Of a DNA stretch of 54,826 bases, positions 37,207-45,979 are shown piece by piece; positions within the stretch are counted from its first letter, which is position 1, and each line of letters starts with the position of its first letter. A program made the position numbers and the translations under genes. Where the stretch lies: the NCBI GenBank assembly GCA_029238215.1, contig JAQWGN010000018.1, forward strand, positions 1 through 54,826, given 5' to 3'. The DNA comes from Flavobacteriaceae bacterium. Lineage in GTDB: Bacteria > Bacteroidota > Bacteroidia > Flavobacteriales > Flavobacteriaceae. The notes under the pieces were generated by a model. That model had not been told where the DNA came from, searched no databases, and saw nothing but the letters and a program-made list of their open reading frames with translations.

Positions 37207-38220
37207 ATGAAAAAATATACAATTTCATTTTTAACAATTACATTAACTGTTCTTATGATTGCCACATTAGGTACTCAAAGTGCAGTTGCTCAAGAAGATC
37301 CAACATTTAGTGTGTCGGGTACTGTTGATGCATATTACAGAAGCAGCGAATTTGCTCCTGGAACATCTTTTGCTAACCTAAATGGTTTTGCACTAGGTAT
37401 GGCCAACATTGTTCTTTCTTATGAAGGAGAAAAGTCTGGTTTTGTTGCTGACTTAGTATATGGACCAAGAGGTGCCGATGCTGTATTTGGATCACAAACA
37501 ACACTTTTTAAAGGTACACCTGAAGAGACGGTAATTAGCGGACAATCATCTATAGTTAACCAATTATATGTATACTACAATGTAAGTGATAACTTTACGT
37601 TGACATTAGGTAACTTTAATACATTCCTAGGTTATGAAGTAATCTCACCTGTTGGAAACTTTAACTACTCTACTTCGTACATGTTCTCAAATGGACCTTT
37701 TTCACACACGGGAATCAAGGCTGACATAGCCCTTTCTGAGGATGTGTCTTTGATGTTAGGAGTGCTTAACACTACTGATGAAACAGAATATCAGCCAGCT
37801 GATGACGACTACATGTTTGGAGCTCAGTTGGGTCTTTACGGACAGTACATCAATTTATTAACTGGACAAGGAGCTACACAATTAGACTTTACAGGTGGGA
37901 TTGACTTATCTGACAGCTTCTTTGTTGGAGTCAACGCTACTACTTACGAAGATGACAACAGTGAATGGTCTGGTTTAGCACTATATCCACAAATTTCAGT
38001 GTCTGATTCTTTCGCTCTTGGACTAAGGGGTGAAACTTTTGATATTAAAGACTCTAACACCTTTACTTCGTTAACACTTACGGGAAGCTATACCTCAAAT
38101 AATTTCACACTTAAGCCTGAAATTAGAATTGACAGTGCTGATGAGGCTGTTGCTGCATGGAGTGCAGATGGAACAGATAGCTTGTCTTCATTCGTGTTAG
38201 CTGCTATTTACTCTTTCTAG
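37207..38220 (+). CDS. Outer membrane beta-barrel porin linked to ammonium transport
   Basis: A 337-aa protein with a signal peptide (residues 1-28, ending AVAQ) and then alternating hydrophobic/polar strands rich in Gly, Asn and aromatic residues, ending in the outer membrane signature AIYSF (C-terminal Phe). This is a probable 16- to 18-strand barrel of the Bacteroidota 'outer membrane beta-barrel/porin' type. It lies 20 bp before amt, which suggests it admits ammonium or small nitrogen compounds across the outer membrane, an inference from context. A TMAO-, phosphate- or sugar-type specificity cannot be read from sequence. Confidence 0.85.
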   Translation: MKKYTISFLTITLTVLMIATLGTQSAVAQEDPTFSVSGTVDAYYRSSEFAPGTSFANLNGFALGMANIVLSYEGEKSGFVADLVYGPRGADAVFGSQTTLFKGTPEETVISGQSSIVNQLYVYYNVSDNFTLTLGNFNTFLGYEVISPVGNFNYSTSYMFSNGPFSHTGIKADIALSEDVSLMLGVLNTTDETEYQPADDDYMFGAQLGLYGQYINLLTGQGATQLDFTGGIDLSDSFFVGVNATTYEDDNSEWSGLALYPQISVSDSFALGLRGETFDIKDSNTFTSLTLTGSYTSNNFTLKPEIRIDSADEAVAAWSADGTDSLSSFVLAAIYSF

Positions 38221-38240
38221 AATCTTAAATAGTTAACAAT

Positions 38241-39518
38241 ATGTCTTTATTAACAACACTTCCTAATTTCATAAGCACGACAGCAGCTGTTGATGCAAAT
38301 GAAGACTTTACAATCCTTTGGATTCTTTTATCAGGTATTCTTGTTTTCTTTATGCAAGCAGGTTTTACCCTAGTAGAATCAGGAATGACTCGCGCTAAAA
38401 ACGCAGCAAACATCGCCATGAAAAACTTCATGGATATTAGTGTAGGAACAATCAGCTTTTGGGCTCTTGGTTACGGACTAATGTACGGAGGAAAAGATGC
38501 TTCTGGTTTCTTTTCTGTAAGCGATTTATGGTTTAACCCTGGTGCTGGTGCACACGATGTATTCTTCCAAACAGTATTTGCTGCTACAGCGGCAACCATT
38601 GTTTCTGGAGCAGTTGCAGGTAGAACTAAATACAGCACTTACATCATATTCACACTTTTCCTTACAGCGATTATCTACCCTATTTCTGGTGGATGGCAAT
38701 GGTACGGAGATGGTGCATGGTTAGCTGATTTAGGCTTTATTGACTTTGCTGGTTCTTCAATTGTTCACTCTGTTGGTGGATGGGCTGCATTAGTAGCTGC
38801 TTGGATGGTAGGTCCAAGAATTGGAAAATATGTTAACGGTAAAGCGGTGGCAATTCCAGGAAGTAATTTATTACTTGGAACATTGGGTGTATTTATCCTT
38901 TGGTTAGGATGGTTCGGTTTTAACGGAGGTTCACAACTTGCCTGGGGTGGAGATGATTCTATCGCTGCTTCAGCTGTTGTAATGGTAACGAATATTGCTG
39001 CTGCTGCAGGAGCACTGGGAGCCTTATTTACTTCTTGGTTATACCTTGGAAAACCTAGCTTATCGCAAACACTTAACGGTGCAATTGCTGGACTTGTAGC
39101 TATTACTGCTGGTTGTGGAAACATGACAATGGCAGGAGGTTTCTTTGCTGGTCTTATTGGTGGTGTCATTGTAGTTTTCTCTATCGAATTTATTGAGAAA
39201 AAACTAAAAATTGATGATGCTATTGGAGCAGCCTCTGCACATGGTGTTGCTGGAGCATGGGGAACACTAGTAATTGGACTTTGGGGCGTAGATGGCGCAA
39301 CAGGGATTGGTCTATTAAACGGCGGTGGCGCTTCTCAGCTTGGTATCCAAGCTATTGGAGTTGCTGCATACGGAGCATGGGCAATCTTAACGTCTATCAT
39401 TGTATTAGGTGTGTTGAAGAAAACTATTGGCCTTCGTGTTTCTGAAGAAGACGAAAAGGCTGGTTTAGACATGGCTGAGCACGGTGAAAATGCTTTTAGC
39501 AGTGAATTATTACCTTAA
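38241..39518 (+). CDS. amt: Ammonium transporter, first copy
   Basis: A 425-aa, eleven-helix Amt/MEP/Rh protein. Conserved features: FFMQAGFTLVESGMTR (first helix), the periplasmic Asp in FIDFAGSSIVHSVGGWAAL with pore His in VHSVGG, and the second pore His in ASAHGVAGAWG; both pore histidines are therefore present. The cytosolic C-terminal tail (LRVSEEDEKAGLDMAEHGE) is the part that interacts with PII in AmtB. A hairpin terminator or attenuator lies between it and the PII gene. Confidence 0.97.
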   Translation: MSLLTTLPNFISTTAAVDANEDFTILWILLSGILVFFMQAGFTLVESGMTRAKNAANIAMKNFMDISVGTISFWALGYGLMYGGKDASGFFSVSDLWFNPGAGAHDVFFQTVFAATAATIVSGAVAGRTKYSTYIIFTLFLTAIIYPISGGWQWYGDGAWLADLGFIDFAGSSIVHSVGGWAALVAAWMVGPRIGKYVNGKAVAIPGSNLLLGTLGVFILWLGWFGFNGGSQLAWGGDDSIAASAVVMVTNIAAAAGALGALFTSWLYLGKPSLSQTLNGAIAGLVAITAGCGNMTMAGGFFAGLIGGVIVVFSIEFIEKKLKIDDAIGAASAHGVAGAWGTLVIGLWGVDGATGIGLLNGGGASQLGIQAIGVAAYGAWAILTSIIVLGVLKKTIGLRVSEEDEKAGLDMAEHGENAFSSELLP

Positions 39519-39576
39519 TTAGAGTGGTTTTTTAGTTAATATTTTGTTTTTATAACTTATCTAATTATTTATTAGG

Positions 39577-39603
39577 AGGGGGCAGTGGTAACTGTTCCCT
39601 TTT
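39577..39603 (+). terminator. Hairpin between amt and PII genes (terminator or attenuator)
   Basis: Stem 39577-39586 with 39591-39600, 10 bp including two G-U pairs, and a GGTA loop, followed by TTT then AATTATT. The T tract is short, so termination is probably partial; it would lower expression of the PII and second amt genes relative to porin and first amt. Confidence 0.65.
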
Positions 39604-39632
39604 AATTATTATTGCAAATCAAATATTTTAAT

Positions 39633-39971
39633 ATGAAAAAAATAGAAGCACTCATTCGAAAAACTCAGTTTGAGGATGTAAAAAACAAACTCCACGAGGT
39701 TGGAGTAAATTTCTTTAGTCATTGGGATGTTACAGGAATTGGTAACGAAAAAATTGGACGCGTTTACAGAGGCGTCTCATACAGCACTTCTGCCATTGAA
39801 CGCAAAATGCTATCCATTATCGTAAATGATGAATTTTTAGAGCCTGCAATTCAGGCCATTATTGAAGCTGGCGGAACGGGTCACGTTGGCGATGGAAAAC
39901 TATTTGTCCTCCCCGTTGAGGAAGCCTACCGCATTCGAACAGGTGAAAAAGGTGGAGAAACTCTAAACTAA
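39633..39971 (+). CDS. glnK: PII family nitrogen regulatory protein
   Basis: A 112-aa trimeric signal protein sensing ATP/ADP and 2-oxoglutarate that normally gates AmtB. The T-loop is present with the uridylylation-type tyrosine at Tyr50 (YRGVSY), and the second signature is TGHVGDGKLFVLPVEEAYRIRTGE in short form GDGKLFVLPV. Differences from E. coli GlnB: position 39 is Glu rather than Gln, and the Lys58 position is Arg57; both are ligand-contact sites. The ATG at 39633 is preferred over an upstream one at 39612. It lies between two amt genes, a strong sign that it regulates both. Confidence 0.95.
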   Translation: MKKIEALIRKTQFEDVKNKLHEVGVNFFSHWDVTGIGNEKIGRVYRGVSYSTSAIERKMLSIIVNDEFLEPAIQAIIEAGGTGHVGDGKLFVLPVEEAYRIRTGEKGGETLN

Positions 39972-39980
39972 AAAATTATT

Positions 39981-41219
39981 ATGGATAGTGCATTATTTAC
40001 AGCAAACAACGTATGGATGATGATCTGTACGGCATTAGTCTTCTTCATGCATATGGGATTTTCCCTTCTTGAAGCAGGACTAACACGACAAAAAAACACC
40101 GTAAACATTTTATTTAAAAACTTCTTTGTGATTACCGCAGGCCTCCTGCTGTATGCATTGGCTGGATTTAATTTAATGTATCCCGGTTTTGAAGAAGGAG
40201 CAACTGGCTTTTTTAAATTCGCAGGATGGGGCATAGCTCCACCAGAAAATGGCATGACTATCGCTTATGCCGATGGAGGTTATACATGGTGGACTGACTT
40301 TTTATTCCAAGGAATGTTTGCAGCAACAGCAGCAACAATTATTTCTGGAGCCGTGGCAGAACGTATTAAACTTGAAGCATTTATGCTCTTAGCTGTTCTA
40401 TACGTTGGACTCGTATACCCAATCGTTGGATCATGGCAATGGGGTGGTGGATTTCTAAGCAATTGGGGATTCTATGACTTTGCAGGATCAACCCTTGTAC
40501 ACTCTGTGGGTGGATGGGCAGCTTTAGTAATCATTTACTTTTTAGGCGCTCGGATTGGCAAATACAATGCTGATGGTAGTTCTAACCCTATTTTTGGACA
40601 CAACATGCCTTTAGCAGCCGGTGGTGTACTTATTCTTTGGTTAGGATGGTTTGGTTTTAATGGAGGTTCAGTACTTTCAGCAGATCCTCAAGCAACATCA
40701 TTAGTACTTGTTACTACAAGTCTAGCAGCAGCAGCTGGTGGATTAGTCGCCTCTGTTTTTTCGCATATTTTATACAAAAACTACGATTTAACCATGTTTA
40801 TGAATGGGGTACTTGGTGGTTTAGTTGCCATCACTGCTGGAGCCGATCAAATGTCTACAGGAGATGCCATGCTTATCGGTGGTATAGGTGGAATCGTAGT
40901 AGTACTGGCTATTGCACTTCTTGAAAAATTAAAACTAGATGATCCAGTAGGTGCTATTGCAGTACATTTATTCTCAGGAATGTGGGGTACACTTGCAGTA
41001 GGATTATTCGGAGCGCTTCGTGGTTTTGACCAATTTATGGTACAACTTGCAGGAGTAGGCATTGTTGGTGCGTTCTGTGTAGCTAGTACACTTATCCTTG
41101 TGTTTGCTGTTAAAGCCCTTGTGGGTCTTCGCGTGAGCAAAGAAGAGGAAGTTGGTGGACTAGATGATGCCGAACATGGCATGTCAGCTTACGCTGATTT
41201 TAGTGTATCCAAAGAATAA
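39981..41219 (+). CDS. amt: Ammonium transporter, second copy
   Basis: A 412-aa Amt family protein, clearly related to but divergent from the copy at 38241. Features: FFMHMGFSLLEAGLTR, pore His in FYDFAGSTLVHSVGGWAAL and second pore His in AIAVHLFSGMWG, plus a C-terminal PII-docking tail (LRVSKEEEVGGLDDAEHG). The gene starts 9 bp after the PII stop. Two transporters flanking one PII may differ in affinity or conditions of use; that is inference. It is followed by a strong terminator. Confidence 0.97.
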   Translation: MDSALFTANNVWMMICTALVFFMHMGFSLLEAGLTRQKNTVNILFKNFFVITAGLLLYALAGFNLMYPGFEEGATGFFKFAGWGIAPPENGMTIAYADGGYTWWTDFLFQGMFAATAATIISGAVAERIKLEAFMLLAVLYVGLVYPIVGSWQWGGGFLSNWGFYDFAGSTLVHSVGGWAALVIIYFLGARIGKYNADGSSNPIFGHNMPLAAGGVLILWLGWFGFNGGSVLSADPQATSLVLVTTSLAAAAGGLVASVFSHILYKNYDLTMFMNGVLGGLVAITAGADQMSTGDAMLIGGIGGIVVVLAIALLEKLKLDDPVGAIAVHLFSGMWGTLAVGLFGALRGFDQFMVQLAGVGIVGAFCVASTLILVFAVKALVGLRVSKEEEVGGLDDAEHGMSAYADFSVSKE

Positions 41220-41242
41220 CTTGTATATATTCTACAATAACG

Positions 41243-41286
41243 AAAACCCGGATGTTGAATTCTCAGCACCCGGGTTTATTTTTTGT
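41243..41286 (+). terminator. Intrinsic terminator of the porin-amt-PII-amt operon
   Basis: A long hairpin: AACCCGG paired with CCGGGTT, extended by a further six pairs (one mismatch, one G-U) around an ATTC loop, then TTTATTTTTT. It ends the nitrogen operon and lies directly before the purU -7 box. Confidence 0.85.
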
Positions 41287-41287
41287 G

Positions 41288-41295
41288 TACTTTTG
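41288..41295 (+). promoter_or_regulatory. -7 box of purU
   Basis: TACTTTTG, a perfect TAnnTTTG, 14 nt before the chosen ATG (41310). The -33 position falls within the terminator arm of the upstream operon and has no TTG. Confidence 0.55.
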
Positions 41296-41309
41296 CAGCA
41301 AAATTTTTC

Positions 41310-42164
41310 ATGTACGCTATAACACTTGTTATTCAATGTCCCGACAAAAAAGGTATTATTGCCGATGTTACCTCTTTTGTTTATGCGCATAAAGGTAACA
41401 TTCAGTACATTGACCAGTATGTAGACCGTGAAAATGGTGCTTTTTTTATGCGCCTTGAAGCAGAGTTAAACGAAGATAACTGCTCTTACGACGCTTTTAT
41501 AAATGCGTTCCAAAGCGGGCCTGCTACAGCATTTAACATGGATTGGAGTCATCAACCACTTGACTATAAACCCAGAATGGCCGTTTTTGTTTCTAAATAT
41601 GACCATTGCCTATACGACCTTTTAGGTCGCTATAAATCGGGTGAACTCGCCGTTGAAATTCCATTTATTTTAAGTAATCATGCAGATTTGGCACATGTTG
41701 CCAAAGCATTTGAAATTCCATTTTACCATATACCAGTTACTGCAAACACCAAAACTAAAGCTACTGAAGAACAATTGGCAATGCTTGAACAGCATCAGAT
41801 AGATTTCATAGTATTAGCGCGTTATATGCAAATTGTACCTCCCGCATTAATCGATAAATACACCAGTAACATCATCAATATTCATCATTCCTTTTTACCT
41901 GCATTTCCAGGTGCTAAGCCTTATCATTCTGCATTTGAACGTGGGGTTAAAATTATTGGAGCTACTAGCCATTATGTTACTGCAGAACTTGATGCTGGCC
42001 CTATTATTGAACAAGACGTAGCTCGTGTATTACACAGTCATAAAGTAGCGCAATTAGTTGCTAAGGGTCGTGATTTGGAAAAAATCGTTTTAGCAAACGC
42101 CGTGAAACACCACATTGCCAAAAAAGTACTGGTGTACGGAAACAAAACCGTAGTTTTTATCTAA
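41310..42164 (+). CDS. purU: Formyltetrahydrofolate deformylase
   Basis: This enzyme hydrolyses 10-formyl-THF to THF and formate, supplying formate for purine synthesis and balancing one-carbon pools. The ~284-aa protein has an N-terminal ACT domain (LVIQCPDKKGIIADVT) and a formyltransferase-like domain with NIHHSFLPAFPGAKPYH, GATSHYVTAELDAGPIIEQ (catalytic His and Asp). An in-frame upstream start at 41283 would lie over the -7 box; ATG 41310 (MYAITLVIQ) fits homologues. It is convergent with the hydrolase gene, with an 8-bp overlap. Confidence 0.95.
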   Translation: MYAITLVIQCPDKKGIIADVTSFVYAHKGNIQYIDQYVDRENGAFFMRLEAELNEDNCSYDAFINAFQSGPATAFNMDWSHQPLDYKPRMAVFVSKYDHCLYDLLGRYKSGELAVEIPFILSNHADLAHVAKAFEIPFYHIPVTANTKTKATEEQLAMLEQHQIDFIVLARYMQIVPPALIDKYTSNIINIHHSFLPAFPGAKPYHSAFERGVKIIGATSHYVTAELDAGPIIEQDVARVLHSHKVAQLVAKGRDLEKIVLANAVKHHIAKKVLVYGNKTVVFI

Positions 42165-42942
42165 CAATATTTTTCAAAAACCCTAAGGTTGTTGAATTAA
42201 ATACCTCGGGTTGTTCTACATTAACCACATGTCCACACTCGGGCACAACAGCTAGACGTGCAGAAATATGATTCTGCGTTAATTGTTGGACACCTGGTAA
42301 AAACATATAATCTTCTTCACCCATTATATAAAGTGTAGGAATACCTGCGTCTCCCTGCCGAAAAAAGCGTAATAAAGGGGTTAATTCTGTAGTGAGCTTA
42401 TACCACCGTAAAAACTCTTTGTGGTAAAGTTTTTTTGCCTCACGAACAAAAAGCAATCTTGACTCACGGTGATTTTTCTTTGGCATGATGATAAATGCAA
42501 AAAAACGATACAACCACAAGTATGGAATAATCGACTTTACCACATTCCCAAAACGCATCAGGATTCTAGAACGTATATTTAGCTTCATTATCGCACCTCC
42601 CATAACCATGCTAAGTACTCGGATTGGGTAAGACTCTGCCAATTGACGAATAAGAATTGTTCCCAATGATATTCCAACAAAATGTGATTGTTGAATTTTC
42701 TCATGATCTAACACCTCAATAATATCGCCCACAATCGAATCAAACGTGTATTGTGGCTCAAAAACATGCTTTAATGATGGTTTAGAATTACCATGACCTC
42801 TTAAGTCAAGAAGTAAAACGTTATAATGCTTTGTGTAAGCGCGTATTTGCTTAAACCAAATAGAAGAACTCCCCCCTGCTCCATGAACGAAAGTTACCCA
42901 TTCTTTTGAAGACTCATGTGGATATAAGGTATAGTGTAGCAT
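42157..42942 (-). CDS. Alpha/beta hydrolase
   Basis: A 261-aa alpha/beta hydrolase fold protein. The oxyanion loop is VHGAGGSSS, the nucleophile elbow GISLGT (Ser in G-x-S-x-G), the acid lies in MGEEDYMF and the catalytic His in ECGHVVNVEQP. Substrate unknown (esters, lactones or similar). It is the last gene of the GSIII operon; the pyrF stop overlaps its ATG (TAATG), so it is coupled. Confidence 0.88.
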   Translation of the reverse strand: MLHYTLYPHESSKEWVTFVHGAGGSSSIWFKQIRAYTKHYNVLLLDLRGHGNSKPSLKHVFEPQYTFDSIVGDIIEVLDHEKIQQSHFVGISLGTILIRQLAESYPIRVLSMVMGGAIMKLNIRSRILMRFGNVVKSIIPYLWLYRFFAFIIMPKKNHRESRLLFVREAKKLYHKEFLRWYKLTTELTPLLRFFRQGDAGIPTLYIMGEEDYMFLPGVQQLTQNHISARLAVVPECGHVVNVEQPEVFNSTTLGFLKNIVR

Positions 42943-43751
42943 TAACGTAAAAGTTGTTCCATCTGTTGTTGTAGTACTAAAGCGGCCTGAGTGGCAGCTT
43001 CAGTATAATCTTCTCCGCCACTTGCATACAAGATTCCCCTAGAAGAATTCACTAATAAACCGACTTGTTTGTTAGCGCCATGATTAAAAACTTCTTCCAA
43101 ACTGCCTCCTTGAGCCCCTACGCCTGGAACCAATAAAAAGGAATCGGGAATTAAGGTCCTAATGTGTTGCAAATGTGTTGCTTTCGTTGCACCAACAACA
43201 TACATTAAACGGTCAGCATGCTTCCATGTTTTAGATGTACTCAAAACAGATTTGTAAAGTGCGCCTTCATTAGTTAATTGAAAATCGGTTGCGCCTTGAT
43301 TTGAGGTAAGAGCTAAGAGAATGGCGTGTTTATTTTTATAGCTCAAAAAAGGTTCAACAGAGTCTTTACCCATATAAGGAGCAATTGTAATTGCGTCAAA
43401 AGGTAATGCTTCATAAAAAGCCTTAGCATAGCGTAAGGAAGTATTTCCAATATCACCGCGTTTTGCGTCTGCAATGGCAAACAAATCAGGGTAATGAGAC
43501 TTGATATATTTAATAAGTCTTTCAAGTGATTTATAGCCCGCTACACCATAAGCTTCAAAAAAAGCAGTGTTAATTTTAACTGCAATGCAAAGATGTTGGA
43601 CATGATCGACGATTCCCTTACAGAAATCAAAAAGCGGGTCTTCACTTGAACTTACCAAATGAGATGGCATTTTTTCAAGATCTGGATCTAGTCCCAAACA
43701 CAAAAAGGACTTTTTTAATGTTATTTGTTCAAAGAGTTGTTCTTGCGTCAT
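42942..43751 (-). CDS. pyrF: Orotidine-5'-phosphate decarboxylase, type 2
   Basis: The last step of UMP synthesis. The 269-aa protein has FLCLGLDPDLEKMP and the active-site loop FAIADAKRGDIGNTS (Lys and Asp residues of the D-x-K-x-x-D signature), then LLVPGVGAQGG and SSRGILYAS. The larger, type 2 (mycobacterial/Bacteroidota) form. It is 1 bp downstream of prfA and coupled to the hydrolase. Confidence 0.95.
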   Translation of the reverse strand: MTQEQLFEQITLKKSFLCLGLDPDLEKMPSHLVSSSEDPLFDFCKGIVDHVQHLCIAVKINTAFFEAYGVAGYKSLERLIKYIKSHYPDLFAIADAKRGDIGNTSLRYAKAFYEALPFDAITIAPYMGKDSVEPFLSYKNKHAILLALTSNQGATDFQLTNEGALYKSVLSTSKTWKHADRLMYVVGATKATHLQHIRTLIPDSFLLVPGVGAQGGSLEEVFNHGANKQVGLLVNSSRGILYASGGEDYTEAATQAALVLQQQMEQLLR

Positions 43752-43752
43752 A

Positions 43753-44832
43753 TTACAATAATTCGTCTGTGAATTTAAGCTTCTCCGTATTTTGATGCAG
43801 TTGCATTTCGTCTATTAACTTTTGGATATCCCCATTAATGATGTTTTGCAAATCGTATAAGGTTAGGCCAATACGATGATCTGTTACACGTCCTTGTGGG
43901 TAGTTATACGTTCTAATTTTAGCAGAGCGATCCCCAGAAGATACCATACTTTTTCTTTTTTCGGAATCAGCGGCTTGTTTCTTGGCAAGCTCCATGTCGT
44001 ATAATCTGGAGCGTAATACTTTTAATGCCTTTTCTAAGTTTTTGTGTGAAGATTTTTGATCTTGACAACTCACAATCATCCCTGTTGGCTCGTGATGTAA
44101 TTTGATTGCCGAATAGGTTGTATTAACCGATTGTCCACCAGGTCCTGTGGATGTAGTCCGCTCAATGCGAACTTCTGTCATGTCAAGTTCTACATCAAAC
44201 TCCTCAGCTTCTGGCAATACCATTACTGTTGCGGCAGAAGTATGTACACGTCCTTGAGTTTCGGTCTGAGGAACACGTTGCACACGATGTACACCAGATT
44301 CAAACTTTAAGGTACCGTAAACATTTTCACCACTAACTTCAACAATGACCTCCTTAAAGCCACCAGAAGTTCCTTCGCTCATATCAACCACACTTACTTT
44401 CCAGCCTTTACTTTCGCAATACTTAGTATACATGCGATATAAATCACCTGCAAAAATACTAGCCTCATCGCCTCCTGTACCTGCACGTAATTCCATCATT
44501 ACGTTTTTGGTATCCTCAGGATCTTTAGGGATTAACATATAACGAATTTCTTCCTCAAGAACAGCAAGTTTATTAGATGCTTCTTCTAGTTCTTCCTTGG
44601 CCATAGCCAACATTTCAGGATCTTTTTCTTCAGCAATTAACTCTTGAGCCTCGTTTTTATTTTCAAACAAACTTAAATAGGCCGCTCGCTTTTCCATTAA
44701 AGCGTTTAATTCCTTGTATTCGCGGTTTAGTGCCACGTAACGTTTTTGATCAGCAATAATATCAGGTTGAATGATAAGATCTGACACCTCGTCAAAGCGT
44801 TGTTTTACAATTTGTAATTTTTCCTGTAACAT
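43753..44832 (-). CDS. prfA: Peptide chain release factor 1
   Basis: RF1 reads UAA and UAG stop codons. The ~359-aa protein has [14 protein letters not shown], the stop-codon recognition PxT element as PQT in [10 protein letters not shown], and the universally conserved peptidyl-hydrolysis loop GPGGQSVN. Two consecutive Met codons occur at the start (44835 and 44832); the second is the usual N-terminus. It sits inside the GSIII operon 6 bp after the YceI gene. Confidence 0.96.
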   Translation of the reverse strand: MLQEKLQIVKQRFDEVSDLIIQPDIIADQKRYVALNREYKELNALMEKRAAYLSLFENKNEAQELIAEEKDPEMLAMAKEELEEASNKLAVLEEEIRYMLIPKDPEDTKNVMMELRAGTGGDEASIFAGDLYRMYTKYCESKGWKVSVVDMSEGTSGGFKEVIVEVSGENVYGTLKFESGVHRVQRVPQTETQGRVHTSAATVMVLPEAEEFDVELDMTEVRIERTTSTGPGGQSVNTTYSAIKLHHEPTGMIVSCQDQKSSHKNLEKALKVLRSRLYDMELAKKQAADSEKRKSMVSSGDRSAKIRTYNYPQGRVTDHRIGLTLYDLQNIINGDIQKLIDEMQLHQNTEKLKFTDELL

Positions 44833-44838
44833 CATGTG

Positions 44839-45375
44839 CTAGGGTGTAAAGGTACGTAACTCCATTCGAAAGCTAAGCTGTATAGCGTCTCGCATTTTTA
44901 CTAGCATAAACGATGGCAATGTTATCCCAAATGATGAGGGCTGTATATCAAAAGTGCCCTGAAGAACCCAAAAATCTTTAACTCGAACCCAACTGGCTGT
45001 GGTTTGCAGGGGAATCGAAACACCATGAAATTGTAAAGAGCCGGAAAGAGTTAAAACATTATCGTTAATTGAGATATCGTCTGAATAAAACGATACTTTT
45101 GGAAATAGTAAGGCTTCCAAAACTTCAAGGGCATGCGCATCGCGATTGCTGTTTTTTGAATCAAATGAATATACTGGAGCCGTAAAAGCCATTCGTGTAG
45201 GCACATTCATTTCATTAACAACTACAACGCCTTGAACTTCTTTAGAAGTACCAGACCAATCATGAATGGCATGAGAGGCTTCATAGGTTATGTACGAAGA
45301 ATTTGTATCAACTCGAAGTTGTTGCGCACTAACGAAAGTCGACACAAGTAAGATAAAAAAGAGACTATTTTTCAT
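44839..45375 (-). CDS. YceI family periplasmic protein
   Basis: A ~178-aa protein with a cleavable signal peptide (residues 1-18, ending VSAQ) followed by the lipocalin-like YceI domain (SYITYEASHAIHDWSGTS, then FHGVSIPLQTTASW). YceI proteins bind isoprenoid lipids such as polyprenyl quinones. The ATG at 45375 is used because a longer frame lacks the signal peptide. It is 1 bp after the preceding b561-like gene, a recurrent YceI-cytochrome b561 pairing. Confidence 0.88.
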   Translation of the reverse strand: MKNSLFFILLVSTFVSAQQLRVDTNSSYITYEASHAIHDWSGTSKEVQGVVVVNEMNVPTRMAFTAPVYSFDSKNSNRDAHALEVLEALLFPKVSFYSDDISINDNVLTLSGSLQFHGVSIPLQTTASWVRVKDFWVLQGTFDIQPSSFGITLPSFMLVKMRDAIQLSFRMELRTFTP

Positions 45376-45376
45376 G

Positions 45377-45979
45377 TTAGAATTTAAATACCAAAACAGC
45401 CAAGGCGTAACTACCAAATGCAGTATATGCTGCTCCTTTGTGAACTTCTTTGTTTTTGTCTTTATAAATATTTGTAACCACCATTGCTGAAAAGTGAATT
45501 GTAGCCAAAGTTTTGTGTGCCTTTATCGAAGTAAATCCCTTAACCTTTTTGTTAATTAAAGGCGGTGGTGTAAACAACGAAAGACCTGCTGTAGTAAAGT
45601 ATCCGACGTTAACTACAGTAGCCATGTCTTTATGCAGTTCATATAAATCATTTTGACCTGTATATAGTTTCCCCCCAATAATACCTTGAGCTATCATAGC
45701 AGCTAAGGTTGTATATCCAAGAACTTGATGTGCTGTAAGCATGGTGCGGCGCAACTTCAGTTCTTTTTGCCGTTGTTCCAATGTTAAGGGAGCGATACCG
45801 GAAGTTCTTAAAATTCCTTTTTCACCCCAAAGCAATCGTTGGGTAACAAGCATCCGATCAGGTAATAAACTAGGTGCTTCAGTAGGCTCTTCAAGCATGC
45901 TAAAAAGGTCTGAACCGTCCTGTGAGAAACTCATCAAACTTGAAAGAAACAATATGCCAATTAGAAAATACCTATTCAT
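45377..45979 (-). CDS. Membrane protein, cytochrome b561-like by His pattern
   Basis: A 200-aa protein with a signal-like N-terminus (ending SFSQ), a soluble linker (21-75) and four hydrophobic segments (~81-103, 119-137, 153-172, 183-199). Conserved-looking histidines lie at 84, 116, 155, 162 and 180, near helix ends, as expected for two bis-His haems of a b561-type electron-transfer protein. E. coli yceI also neighbours a b561 gene (yceJ). I see no domain I can name with certainty; the b561 idea is inference. Its start overlaps the purM stop by 8 bp. Confidence 0.7.
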   Translation of the reverse strand: MNRYFLIGILFLSSLMSFSQDGSDLFSMLEEPTEAPSLLPDRMLVTQRLLWGEKGILRTSGIAPLTLEQRQKELKLRRTMLTAHQVLGYTTLAAMIAQGIIGGKLYTGQNDLYELHKDMATVVNVGYFTTAGLSLFTPPPLINKKVKGFTSIKAHKTLATIHFSAMVVTNIYKDKNKEVHKGAAYTAFGSYALAVLVFKF

